A stretch of 64,000 bases of DNA, taken from assembly GCF_933208495.1 (NCBI RefSeq), contig NZ_CAKOET010000001.1:62001-126000 (forward strand), written 5' to 3'. The notes beneath the pieces are model-generated. The model was not told the origin of the DNA. It saw only the letters and a program-made list of their open reading frames with translations, and ran no database searches. Shown piece by piece: positions 1 to 7,389 of the stretch (positions within the stretch are counted from its first letter, which is position 1; each line of letters opens with the position of its first letter). The DNA comes from Convivina praedatoris. Lineage in GTDB: Bacteria > Bacillota > Bacilli > Lactobacillales > Lactobacillaceae. The position numbers and the translations under genes were made by a program.

Positions 1-1
1 A

Positions 2-538
2 GGGTTTGGATTAGCCGCATTAGTTGCTAGCTTGATGATTTGGTACTGGTGGACTAAAAAAACATCCTTATCACAGCTTAATTTACTAGTACATTTACCA
101 ATTATTGGTGGATTGGTAAAAACAGCCCTAACTTACCAGCTTAGTCAGCAGTTGTCTATGCTTTTATCGAGCGGTTTAACTATCCCGGAAATAATTGAAG
201 AATTGGTTCAACAGCCGGCTGATAATTTAGTTGTTGATCTAGCGCGGTTTGCCCAAGCTAGACTTTCACAGGGAGGGACACTGGAAACGTTCATTTGGCA
301 ACAGCCTTATTTTAATGCTTCAGTGGCCGGTTATTTTACCAGAGGGCATACGGCCGATAAATTATCAGCTTACTTAGCTTATTACGCCAAATTACAGTTT
401 AATACCTTGGTAAGACAGACAGATCGCTTAATTGCTAGCCTTCAACCAATCTTTTTTGCCGTGGTTGGTCTGGCCATTGTTGGTCTTTACTTAGCGATGT
501 TATTACCCATGTATCAAAATATCGGAGGAATGAATTGA
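2..538 (+). CDS. comGB: ComGB-like competence type IV pilus membrane platform protein (5' partial)
   Basis: The gene enters from the left edge in an open frame, so its N-terminus lies outside the window. The visible 178 residues match the second half of GspF/ComGB proteins: a helical cytoplasmic domain (PIIGGLVKTALTYQLSQQLS), then a hydrophobic segment near the C-terminus (FFAVVGLAIVGLYLAMLLP). In the family, ComGB is the inner-membrane platform on which the ComGA ATPase assembles the DNA-uptake pseudopilus. It is followed directly by comGC with an overlapping stop/start, as in known comG operons. Recognition rests on family pattern and context. Confidence 0.88.
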   Translation, partial: GFGLAALVASLMIWYWWTKKTSLSQLNLLVHLPIIGGLVKTALTYQLSQQLSMLLSSGLTIPEIIEELVQQPADNLVVDLARFAQARLSQGGTLETFIWQQPYFNASVAGYFTRGHTADKLSAYLAYYAKLQFNTLVRQTDRLIASLQPIFFAVVGLAIVGLYLAMLLPMYQNIGGMN

Positions 539-846
539 TGAAAATAATGAAAAAAACGAAGGCTTTTACCTTGATTGAAGCAGCAGTAGTGCTATTTATT
601 ATCGGCTTATTAATGCTATTAATCTTACCAAATTTAAATGTACAACGAAAAAATGCCAGTCAAACTCATGCTAAAGCGATGGTTGCAATGGTGCAAACTC
701 AAGTTGATTTATATCAAAATGAACATCCTGAGGCCAGTAATGTTACTTTAGACGACTTGGCCAGGGAGCACTATTTGAATGGGAAACAGGTTGATAAAAT
801 TAAGGATTTGAAGATTGGTATTAGTCAAAATGAAGTCCATCAATAA
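538..846 (+). CDS. comGC: ComGC major competence pseudopilin
   Basis: A 102-residue prepilin. The short basic leader ends in KAFTLIEA, the prepilin peptidase (ComC) cleavage and methylation motif with Glu at mature position 5, followed by a hydrophobic helix (VVLFIIGLLMLLILP). I place the start at ATG 538, overlapping the comGB stop as TGATG, behind GGAGG at 523-527; an in-frame TTG at 535 is also possible. ComGC is the main subunit of the pseudopilus. The 3' end overlaps comGD, which suggests translational coupling. Confidence 0.9.
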   Translation: MKIMKKTKAFTLIEAAVVLFIIGLLMLLILPNLNVQRKNASQTHAKAMVAMVQTQVDLYQNEHPEASNVTLDDLAREHYLNGKQVDKIKDLKIGISQNEVHQ

Positions 847-1234
847 GGCTTTTACTCTAGTAGAAGCCCTTGTTACTTTAGCAGTAGTTGCCCTATTAAT
901 TTTAATTGGGGGGCATCATTTTAGTAGTCAGCCCGGCGTCAAAGTAGATCAGTGGCAGACAAGCTTTGACAGTCACTGGCAACACGCACGGAACTTAGCC
1001 CAGGGACGTGGACAACCCGTCAATGTTAATTTTGGGTTGGAAGCAGTAAGTTTTAACCATACAAATTTAACTTATCCTAAAAATTACCGTTGCCATCAAA
1101 GCCAATTAGTAAAAATTTTACCAACAGGCTATGTTGCACCAACAACGATTGTTTTAGAAAATGGTTTGCAACAAAAAATAGCAATTATTTTTAGTTTAGG
1201 AGGGGGCGACTATCGTTTTCAAATCAATCATTAA
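830..1234 (+). CDS. comGD: ComGD-like minor pseudopilin
   Basis: A 134-residue prepilin with the leader motif NKAFTLVEAL followed by a hydrophobic helix (VTLAVVALLILIGG). The rest is a predicted beta-rich globular domain of the GspH/ComGD type, ending QKIAIIFSLGGGDYRFQINH. The start is ATG 830, seventeen bases inside comGC in another frame; an upstream TTG at 815 is less likely. ComGD is a minor subunit of the competence pseudopilus. Assignment combines the prepilin signature with its position third in the operon. Confidence 0.85.
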   Translation: MKSINKAFTLVEALVTLAVVALLILIGGHHFSSQPGVKVDQWQTSFDSHWQHARNLAQGRGQPVNVNFGLEAVSFNHTNLTYPKNYRCHQSQLVKILPTGYVAPTTIVLENGLQQKIAIIFSLGGGDYRFQINH

Positions 1235-1547
1235 GGCTAAACCTGCTTTTGTTTTGGCTGAGGGGATATTGGCTTTGATTGTCGCTACAGCGATGGTGGC
1301 TTTTGAACATGAACAAGTGGTAAATTTTCAAAAGCAAAAAAGGCGGTTAGAAAAAATTGGCAGTCAAACAGAAACAAAAAAACGAGCAGCGATGGCGTCC
1401 TGGCAGCAGTGGACTGAGGAACCAGTCACCAGCCTTCACGATGATCGAAGCCCTAATCGCTCTGGCCGTGACCGTTTTAGTGTTGATGAGTCTTCAAATG
1501 GTCGGCCAACAACTACAGCACAGCAGTCAAAGAAATCCGCAAATTAA
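1212..1547 (+). CDS. comGE: ComGE-like minor pseudopilin with no canonical start codon
   Basis: This frame encodes a prepilin-like N-terminus, KAKPAFVLAEGILALIVATA, with Glu at +5 after the presumed cleavage site. An in-frame TAG at 1197-1199 closes the frame upstream. Before the motif there is no ATG, GTG or TTG. The first canonical start, TTG 1254, would remove the leader. A good AGGAGG at 1198-1203 sits eight bases before an ATC at 1212, so I list 1212 as a tentative non-canonical start. The frame overlaps comGF for about 190 bases, more than usual. It could be a weakly translated gene or one that has lost its start. Confidence 0.6.
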   Translation: MVFKSIIKAKPAFVLAEGILALIVATAMVAFEHEQVVNFQKQKRRLEKIGSQTETKKRAAMASWQQWTEEPVTSLHDDRSPNRSGRDRFSVDESSNGRPTTTAQQSKKSAN

Positions 1548-1854
1548 TTTACAAGTGGCTCTAAACCAGTTGAATTTACAGCACTATCAATTAGAGCGGG
1601 TTAACAAAGGTGAAATTTTAGTAAAAAATAGTACTGGAGAATCCGCCAGCTTAAAAGTGATGAAGCATTGACTAGTTGTGGTCAGTCCCCAGGCGGGACA
1701 AGTTATTTTAATGCATGATGTTGATTTCGTTACTTGTTTAGCTCAGTCGGGCTATCAGATTTTACGTCTTAAGTTAAATAATGGTTGCACAATTGAAGGC
1801 TCTCTATTCTTGCCACACCAATTAATAAAGGATAATTATCATTATGATAAATAA
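1357..1854 (+). pseudogene. comGF: comGF interrupted by an in-frame TGA
   Basis: The frame opens with a leader and the prepilin-like SPAFTMIEALIALAV and runs to a TGA at 1669-1671 after KVMKH. The same frame is then open for 60 more codons, reading through segments such as GQVILMHDVDFVTCLAQ and ILRLKLNNGCTIEGS, to a TAA at 1852-1854 that overlaps comGG. That downstream part looks like the C-terminal half of ComGF, so the TGA is a nonsense mutation (one change from TGG) rather than the natural end. The start is probably TTG 1357. Without readthrough the pseudopilus would lack full-length ComGF. Confidence 0.75.
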
Positions 1855-2155
1855 ACAACCAGCGTATATTTTAGTGACTACTTTACTAGTGTTAGGTTGT
1901 TTGAGTGCGGCCTTAGTTTTGCAAAATGGTATTTTTAAAGAACAGTTGGTGGCACAGCAGGAGTTAAATCGTAATACTGAAATTGATCGTATCCAAATTT
2001 TAGCTAGTATTATTTATGGGCAGCAAGCTCATTCTAGTTTTGATGTGGAGGGGCATCATATTGAGGTAAAAGATCACCAGTTATTGATCCACTTTAAGGG
2101 GCATAATAGCTACCAGCGCTCGCTTTTAGTTGCTCATCAGGATGGAAACCGCTAA
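1844..2155 (+). CDS. comGG: ComGG-like competence protein
   Basis: A 103-residue protein with one N-terminal hydrophobic helix (YILVTTLLVLGCLSAALVL) and no FTLIE prepilin motif, typical of the poorly conserved ComGG family. The ATG at 1844 overlaps the end of the comGF frame. It is the last pilin-like gene before the methyltransferase, which is where comGG sits in Lactobacillales. The call depends more on position and topology than on strong sequence conservation. Confidence 0.7.
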   Translation: MINKQPAYILVTTLLVLGCLSAALVLQNGIFKEQLVAQQELNRNTEIDRIQILASIIYGQQAHSSFDVEGHHIEVKDHQLLIHFKGHNSYQRSLLVAHQDGNR

Positions 2156-2164
2156 AATAAAGAC

Positions 2165-3169
2165 ATGATAAATAGTAAAATTCCAGCGTATTTTGACAGC
2201 ATTTTTTCTGTTGTAGAACACTATCAAACTACTTACAAAGTTAGTCTAACAGCCGCTTTAGTGGCTGTTTTAGAATACGTAGTTGATGGGCAACCCCAGG
2301 ATAACCCACTTTTTCAAGACAATCAGGGTCGAACTCTAAGTAATAAGATGGGGCAGATTGACTGGGTCAGTTTAGATTTAACTGAAAAACGTAATGTCTT
2401 GCAGTTGTTACTTTTAAAGGTGAAACGGACTGATTATGCCGATATGAATAGTCAATTAACCCCTGATGGAATTGGCTATTTATTAGGCGACTTAGCCTAT
2501 CAAACTGCTGGTGTCCAAAGTGGGGATACCATTTTAGATATGACAGTTGGCAGTGGTAATTTGTTATGGACAGTTGATGAGGTGTTTGAGCACCATCAAG
2601 TGCATTTAAAGCGGATTGGTTTTGATAATGATCAGGTTCAGTTAGCATTAGCCCATGTGAGTGATCGACTTTTGCACGATGATGAGACCGACCTTTATCA
2701 AGCCGATGTTTTGTCAGTATCAGCAGATGAAAAAATTAAAGCTCAGCTAGTTATTAGTGACTTACCAGTTGGCTATTATCCGCAAACAGTGCCTGACAAA
2801 TATGAATTGCGTGCAGCTGAAGGGAAATCTTTTGCCCATTTTTTGCTAATTGAAGAGGCGATGAATTTAGTTTCTTCCACTGGATGGCTTTACTTTCTTG
2901 TGCCAGCCAATATTTTAGAAGGTCCAGAGCATGAAAAGTTGCTCAAGTTTTTAGCTACTAAGGCTCAATTGAAGGCTTTTCTTAAGTTACCAAAAAATTA
3001 TTTTTTAAATGAGGCTGCATCTAAAGCTATCTTGGTTTTGCGTCCTAGAGAGGCTAATCCTAAGGGAGAGGTCTTGGTAGGAACGTATCCTCCTTTAAAA
3101 GAGCCAACGGCTTTTGAAGATTTTTTGCAAGATATTAAAAGCTGGGTTAAACTGAACCGTAGCAGATAA
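2165..3169 (+). CDS. Class I SAM-dependent methyltransferase (YtxK/N6-adenine-like)
   Basis: A 334-residue protein with a Rossmann SAM-binding motif ILDMTVGSGNLLW (around residues 124-136) and a DLPVGYYP motif that takes the place of the NPPY/DPPY motif of N6-adenine methyltransferases. An N-terminal helical domain resembles type I modification subunits. Such YtxK-type genes sit between comGG and ackA across Lactobacillales, as here, nine bases after comGG. No restriction or specificity subunit is nearby, so a housekeeping or competence-linked role is more likely than restriction-modification; the substrate is unknown. Confidence 0.85.
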   Translation: MINSKIPAYFDSIFSVVEHYQTTYKVSLTAALVAVLEYVVDGQPQDNPLFQDNQGRTLSNKMGQIDWVSLDLTEKRNVLQLLLLKVKRTDYADMNSQLTPDGIGYLLGDLAYQTAGVQSGDTILDMTVGSGNLLWTVDEVFEHHQVHLKRIGFDNDQVQLALAHVSDRLLHDDETDLYQADVLSVSADEKIKAQLVISDLPVGYYPQTVPDKYELRAAEGKSFAHFLLIEEAMNLVSSTGWLYFLVPANILEGPEHEKLLKFLATKAQLKAFLKLPKNYFLNEAASKAILVLRPREANPKGEVLVGTYPPLKEPTAFEDFLQDIKSWVKLNRSR

Positions 3170-3204
3170 TGTAAAATTTTAAAAATGTGAGTTAGAGGTT
3201 AATA

Positions 3205-4449
3205 ATGGCTAAAATAATGGCGGTGAATGCGGGTAGTTCTTCCTTAAAGTTTCAACTATTGGAAATGCCAGCTGAAGAGGTTATTGCACAAGGTTTAATC
3301 GAACGAATTGGTATGGATGATGCCATTATTACGATTAAATATCAAAATGATGGTTCCGTGGTCGCAACTGAGGATATTACTTTGTCTGACGATGGGAAAA
3401 AGGCTAAGTTTAAAGTTGTTGCTCCAGTTAAAGATCACCAAGTTGCAATCAATGTAATGCTTAAGCATTTGAGTGAACTAGGAATTATTGAAAACCTTGA
3501 TGAAATCGTTGGTGTTGGACACCGTGTTGTTTCAGGTGGGGAATGGTTTAACAGTTCAGTTGTTGTTGACGAAGAAGTTTTGCATAAAATTGAGCGTTTG
3601 GCGGCTTATGCACCTTTGCATAACCCAGCCAATGCGATGGGTATTCGAGCTTTTCAAAAGATTTTGCCACACGCTGTATCAGTGGCGGTCTTTGACACTT
3701 CTTTCCATCAAACAATGCCTAAGGTTAATTACCTTTATTCCTTACCTTACCAGTACTATACTCGTTATGGAGCTCGTAAGTATGGAGCCCATGGTACTTC
3801 TCACCGTTATGTAGCCCACCGTGCTGCTGAAATGTTAGATCGTGATATTAACGATCTTAAGTTGATTACTTTGCACTTGGGTGCTGGAGCTTCAGCTACA
3901 GCCGTTCAAAACGGTAAGTCATATGATACCTCGATGGGCTTCACGCCAATGGCTGGGTTGACTATGGCCACTCGAGTTGGAGATGTTGATGCGTCATTAA
4001 TTAACTACATCCAAGAACATGAACATCTTTCAAACGAAGAAATGATGGATGTGTTGAACAAGAAGTCTGGCCTTTTGGGTATTTCAACTATCTCAAGTGA
4101 TATGCGTGATTTGGAGGCAGTTCGCGATACCAATGAGCATGCTAATTTGGCCATTGATATGTTTGTTAACCGAGTTGTTCGTTATGTTGGTCAGTACATT
4201 GCTGAAATGAACGGAGTTGACGCCATTATCTTTACCGCAGGTATTGGTGAAAATGGCTATGAAGTCCGTAAGGAAATTATTGAAAAGCTTAGCTACTTTG
4301 GTGTTACGATTGATGATGCTAAGAATACCGGTATGCGTGATGAAGCTATTGTGTCAACCGATGATTCTAAGATTAAGGTTTTGGTTGTACCTACCAATGA
4401 AGAGTTAATGATTGCTCGTGATGTACAAACTTTAATGGGCGAAAAATGA
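3205..4449 (+). CDS. ackA: Acetate kinase
   Basis: A 414-residue ASKHA-fold kinase that interconverts acetyl phosphate + ADP and acetate + ATP. The N-terminus AKIMAVNAGSSSLKFQL is the family phosphate-binding signature. Further family motifs are VGHRVVSGGEW, the catalytic HGTSHRYV region and IIFTAGIGENG. Length is normal for AckA. It provides substrate-level ATP in heterofermentative or pyruvate metabolism. It is separated from the methyltransferase by 35 bases and followed by a hairpin, so it may be co-transcribed with or independent of the com genes. Confidence 0.97.
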   Translation: MAKIMAVNAGSSSLKFQLLEMPAEEVIAQGLIERIGMDDAIITIKYQNDGSVVATEDITLSDDGKKAKFKVVAPVKDHQVAINVMLKHLSELGIIENLDEIVGVGHRVVSGGEWFNSSVVVDEEVLHKIERLAAYAPLHNPANAMGIRAFQKILPHAVSVAVFDTSFHQTMPKVNYLYSLPYQYYTRYGARKYGAHGTSHRYVAHRAAEMLDRDINDLKLITLHLGAGASATAVQNGKSYDTSMGFTPMAGLTMATRVGDVDASLINYIQEHEHLSNEEMMDVLNKKSGLLGISTISSDMRDLEAVRDTNEHANLAIDMFVNRVVRYVGQYIAEMNGVDAIIFTAGIGENGYEVRKEIIEKLSYFGVTIDDAKNTGMRDEAIVSTDDSKIKVLVVPTNEELMIARDVQTLMGEK

Positions 4450-4480
4450 TTTAGTGTATAATACCAATTAAGTGACTAAA

Positions 4481-4510
4481 ACCACCGGCTATAGGCTGGT
4501 TGTTTTAATT
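4481..4510 (+). terminator. Probable intrinsic terminator after ackA
   Basis: An AACCA.../...TGGTT hairpin around a CGGCTATAG loop region is followed by GTTTTAATTT. The stem is imperfect, so this is a moderate call. It lies between ackA and the next gene on the same strand. Confidence 0.55.
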
Positions 4511-4540
4511 TAAAATCCAGTTTTCATAAGGTGAATAATT

Positions 4541-5752
4541 ATGCGGGTTCAAAAAAGAAGGCGTAAGAAACGAAGTTTCTTCGTGAAATTAATGGCAGCA
4601 ATGGCGGTTATTATTATTGCCTATTTTTCTTTTAAAATTATTTCGGATACGGGTTATCAGGCCTTAAATCCCAATGATACAAAGTTTAAAGCGGTAACAA
4701 TTAAATCGGGATCAACACCGCAAGAAATGGGCGATACGCTGCAAAAAGAAAAGATTATTCGCAGTTCTCACGCCTTTGCTAAGTATGCTAAACAATATGG
4801 TTCTGAGAAGTTGATTGCTGGAACTTATTTGCTTTCAGCGGCCCAAGATGTGGAATCGATTTATAAGCAAATGACGATTGGTCCAACGGCGGCACCGCAG
4901 CTACCTGAGGGGTATGCTTATATTGGTAATACGCAAACGCCAGAGCAAACGGCTCAGTCGATTGCCACGGCAACTAATGTACCGAGTGCTAAAATTCTTC
5001 AAGCTTACGATGATAAAAATCTGATTAAGAAGATGGAAGCCAAGTATCCACAGCTTATGAAGGGAGTAAACCCTTCCGGTAAAACAACCTATAAGTTGTA
5101 TGATTACGTTTATCCCGGTGTCTATAACTTGAAGGGGTCTGGTAATGCTGATGCGGTAGTTGAAAAATTGTTAGGGATTGCCAATGATGATTTGAAGCCT
5201 TATTACTCAGAAATGAAGGCTAATGGCATTCCAGCACCAACGGTTATTTCCTTAACTTCTGTTTCTGGTAAATCTGAGTTTGAACGACGGTTGAAATTTA
5301 TTAAAAAAATTGCACCATATGCCCAAGAATTAAGTAAGGAATATGGCATCTTAGCTTCTATTTCAATTGCTCAAGCTGCCCACGAGTCGAACTGGGATAA
5401 TTCCATTTTGTCATCTAAGTACAACAACTACTATGGTGTAAAAACTCAGGACGAACGGGCTGGTAAGTCGGTTGTCTTGGAGACTAGCGAAGTTGTTGAT
5501 GGTGAGACTCAAACGCAAAAAGCTCGATTCGCAGTTTATAAGTCCTGGAAGGATAGCATGAAGCAACATGCGGAAACGTTAGCTAAGGGAAATACTTGGA
5601 ATCCGGATCAGTTTAAGGATGTCTTAGCTGCTAAGAATTATAAGCAAGCTGCCAAGGCTTTGCAGGACGATTCTTATGCGACCGATACTAATTATACTCA
5701 GCTTTTGATTAAGCTAATTGAATCTTGGAATCTAGAACAATATGATAAGTAA
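4541..5752 (+). CDS. Membrane-anchored MltG-like scaffold fused to a GH73 glucosaminidase
   Basis: 403 residues. A basic N-terminus is followed by one membrane helix (about 15-34). Residues 48-111 match the LysM-like subdomain of MltG (VTIKSGSTPQEMGDTL, AGTYLL). Residues 120-242 follow the first half of the YceG/MltG catalytic domain (YPGVYNL for the usual FPDTY). At the expected catalytic helix the family VLTLASIVEKE pattern reads VISLTSVSGKSE, so the catalytic Glu is Gly243. From about residue 255 a GH73 domain begins (IAPYAQELSKEYGI, AQAAHESNWDNS with probable acid Glu282, NNYYGVK) and runs to the C-terminus. It probably cleaves peptidoglycan glycan strands at the outer membrane face. It lies two genes from greA, near where mltG is often found. 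Confidence 0.85.
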   Translation: MRVQKRRRKKRSFFVKLMAAMAVIIIAYFSFKIISDTGYQALNPNDTKFKAVTIKSGSTPQEMGDTLQKEKIIRSSHAFAKYAKQYGSEKLIAGTYLLSAAQDVESIYKQMTIGPTAAPQLPEGYAYIGNTQTPEQTAQSIATATNVPSAKILQAYDDKNLIKKMEAKYPQLMKGVNPSGKTTYKLYDYVYPGVYNLKGSGNADAVVEKLLGIANDDLKPYYSEMKANGIPAPTVISLTSVSGKSEFERRLKFIKKIAPYAQELSKEYGILASISIAQAAHESNWDNSILSSKYNNYYGVKTQDERAGKSVVLETSEVVDGETQTQKARFAVYKSWKDSMKQHAETLAKGNTWNPDQFKDVLAAKNYKQAAKALQDDSYATDTNYTQLLIKLIESWNLEQYDK

Positions 5753-5787
5753 AAATAAATAGACCCATAAGGGTCTATTTATTTTTG
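5753..5787 (+). terminator. Intrinsic terminator
   Basis: A perfect long stem, AAATAAATAGACCC / GGGTCTATTTATTT with an ATAA loop, ends in a T-rich run. It closes the MltG-GH73 transcript. Confidence 0.9.
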
Positions 5788-5808
5788 TTTAAGGAATGAA
5801 TAAAATGC

Positions 5809-5837
5809 TTGTGTAAACGTTTTCACAAGTGTACAAT
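5809..5837 (+). promoter_or_regulatory. Promoter overlapped by a perfect cre site
   Basis: TTGTGT (5809-5814) and TACAAT (5832-5837) are spaced by 17 bases. TGTAAACGTTTTCA at 5812-5825 matches the CcpA operator consensus TGWAANCGNTNWCA at every position and covers the -35 element and spacer. This predicts repression of the downstream sugar porter by CcpA-HPr(Ser-P) on preferred sugars; ccpA itself starts at the end of this window. Confidence 0.88.
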
Positions 5838-5875
5838 ATCACTTGTAATTAATTTGAAAAGGAGTGGTATTTAGT

Positions 5876-6826
5876 ATGAATGCTGCAATTTTACTGGCTT
5901 TATTGCCAGCTTTGTTCTGGGGATCCGTTGGTCTTATCAGTACAAAAATGGGTGGAAGCGCTGCTCAACAGACGTTGGGTATGACCTTTGGTGCTTTACT
6001 CTTTGGATTAGGAACCATGTTTTTCTTCGTTATGCCACGAGGGATTTACCTTGGTAAAGAAATCTGGGTCGTTGGAATTCTATCTGGATTAGTTTGGGCT
6101 GTCGGAATGGCTTTCCAGTTCTTGATGTTTAAGCAGATGGGCGTTTCAATTGGAATGCCATTGTCAACGGCTGCTCAGATTATCATGAACGCTGTGATGG
6201 CTGCTACTGTCTTGGGTGAATGGATCAACATCAAGATGTGGTTGGTCGGTATCATTTCGATTGCCTTAGTTGTGTTTGGTGCTACGTTGATTTCTTTGCC
6301 TGACAAAAAGTCAGAAAAGAAAGCTGAAAGTGCTTTGAATGGTAAGGGATTGCTCTACCTAGTTATTTCAACTTTGGGCTTCATGTTGTACTTTGTTTTG
6401 CCTAATTTCTTGAGTAAAATTGAATACATTAAGCCATCAATCAAGGCTGCTAACAATGGAATTGATTATATGACCGCCATTGTGGGACCACAGGCCATTG
6501 GGCAGGTGGTCGGTGCCTTGTTGATTGCGATTTTGATTTTCCGGGAACAAAAGGTAATGTTTGCAGCGCCAACTTGGCGCAACATCTTGACTGGTTTGAC
6601 ATGGGCTTTGGGTAATATTTTCATGTTTATCTCAACTGCTGCTCCATCAATCGGTCAAACAATTGCAACTACTTTCTCACAGTTAGGTATTATCGTGGGA
6701 ACATTTGGTGGAATCTACATTTTGCATGAAAAGAAGTCGAGTGGACAGATGCGTAATATCTTAATTGGGACTGCCTTAGTTATCATCGGGGCCCTAATTA
6801 TTGGAAATATTCATAGTTTTGCTTAA
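5876..6826 (+). CDS. GRP-family sugar uptake porter (GlcU/RbsU-like)
   Basis: A 316-residue membrane protein with about ten hydrophobic helices, beginning NAAILLALLPALFWGSVGL and containing repeated small-residue-rich helices, the pattern of the glucose/ribose porter family in the drug/metabolite transporter superfamily. Members import glucose or ribose, probably with protons. I choose ATG 5876 over the upstream in-frame GTG 5864 because the GTG overlaps the Shine-Dalgarno GGAG at 5861-5864. The overlapping cre site supports a sugar substrate; which sugar cannot be read from sequence. Confidence 0.87.
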   Translation: MNAAILLALLPALFWGSVGLISTKMGGSAAQQTLGMTFGALLFGLGTMFFFVMPRGIYLGKEIWVVGILSGLVWAVGMAFQFLMFKQMGVSIGMPLSTAAQIIMNAVMAATVLGEWINIKMWLVGIISIALVVFGATLISLPDKKSEKKAESALNGKGLLYLVISTLGFMLYFVLPNFLSKIEYIKPSIKAANNGIDYMTAIVGPQAIGQVVGALLIAILIFREQKVMFAAPTWRNILTGLTWALGNIFMFISTAAPSIGQTIATTFSQLGIIVGTFGGIYILHEKKSSGQMRNILIGTALVIIGALIIGNIHSFA

Positions 6827-6827
6827 A

Positions 6828-6853
6828 ATAAAAAACGCCTAACGGCGTTTTTT
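6828..6853. terminator. Bidirectional terminator between sugar porter and greA
   Basis: AAAAAACGCC / GGCGTTTTTT around a short TAAC loop, with A-rich and T-rich flanks on both sides, can end the rightward porter transcript and the leftward greA transcript. Confidence 0.88.
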
Positions 6854-7337
6854 ATTTGGTGATAACTTTTAGAATCTTAACCTTAATGCTCTCTCCGTTA
6901 GGAAGCGGAACATTAACTGTATCGCCCGTCTTCTTACCGATTAGAGCAGCAGCCATTGGTGATTCGTTAGAAATCTTACCGGCCAATGGATCAGCTTCGA
7001 CTGAACCAACAATGGCGTAGGTTTCAGGGTCTTCATCTGGTAATTCTTGGAAAGTAACTTCTTTACCAAGTGATACTTCATCCTTAGCAGTGGCATTTGC
7101 ATTAATGATTTCAGCATTTTCAATCATTTTACGCAAAGTGATGATTCGGCCTTCGACAAAGGCTTGTTCATCCTTAGCTGATTGATATTCTGAGTTTTCT
7201 GACAAATCACCATACGAACGGGCGATTTGAATTCGTTTTGTAATTTCTGGACGTTGGTTAGTAATTAAATCATCCAGTTCTGCCTGCAGCTTATCGCGGC
7301 CCTCGGCAGTCATTGGAAATGTCTTTTCTTCTGACAT
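6852..7337 (-). CDS. greA: Transcription elongation factor GreA
   Basis: 161 residues. The N-terminal antiparallel coiled coil carries the family signature ([33 protein letters not shown]) with the acidic tip Asp/Glu that stimulates RNA polymerase transcript cleavage. The C-terminal FKBP-like domain ends [12 protein letters not shown]. GreA rescues backtracked RNA polymerase. It is transcribed leftward; the start ATG at 7337 follows a plausible AAAGGA Shine-Dalgarno. Confidence 0.97.
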   Translation of the reverse strand: MSEEKTFPMTAEGRDKLQAELDDLITNQRPEITKRIQIARSYGDLSENSEYQSAKDEQAFVEGRIITLRKMIENAEIINANATAKDEVSLGKEVTFQELPDEDPETYAIVGSVEADPLAGKISNESPMAAALIGKKTGDTVNVPLPNGESIKVKILKVITK

Positions 7338-7389
7338 GAGATTGTCCTTTCAATGCGCAGGTGCGCTTAGATACAGCAAGAAGAATATA

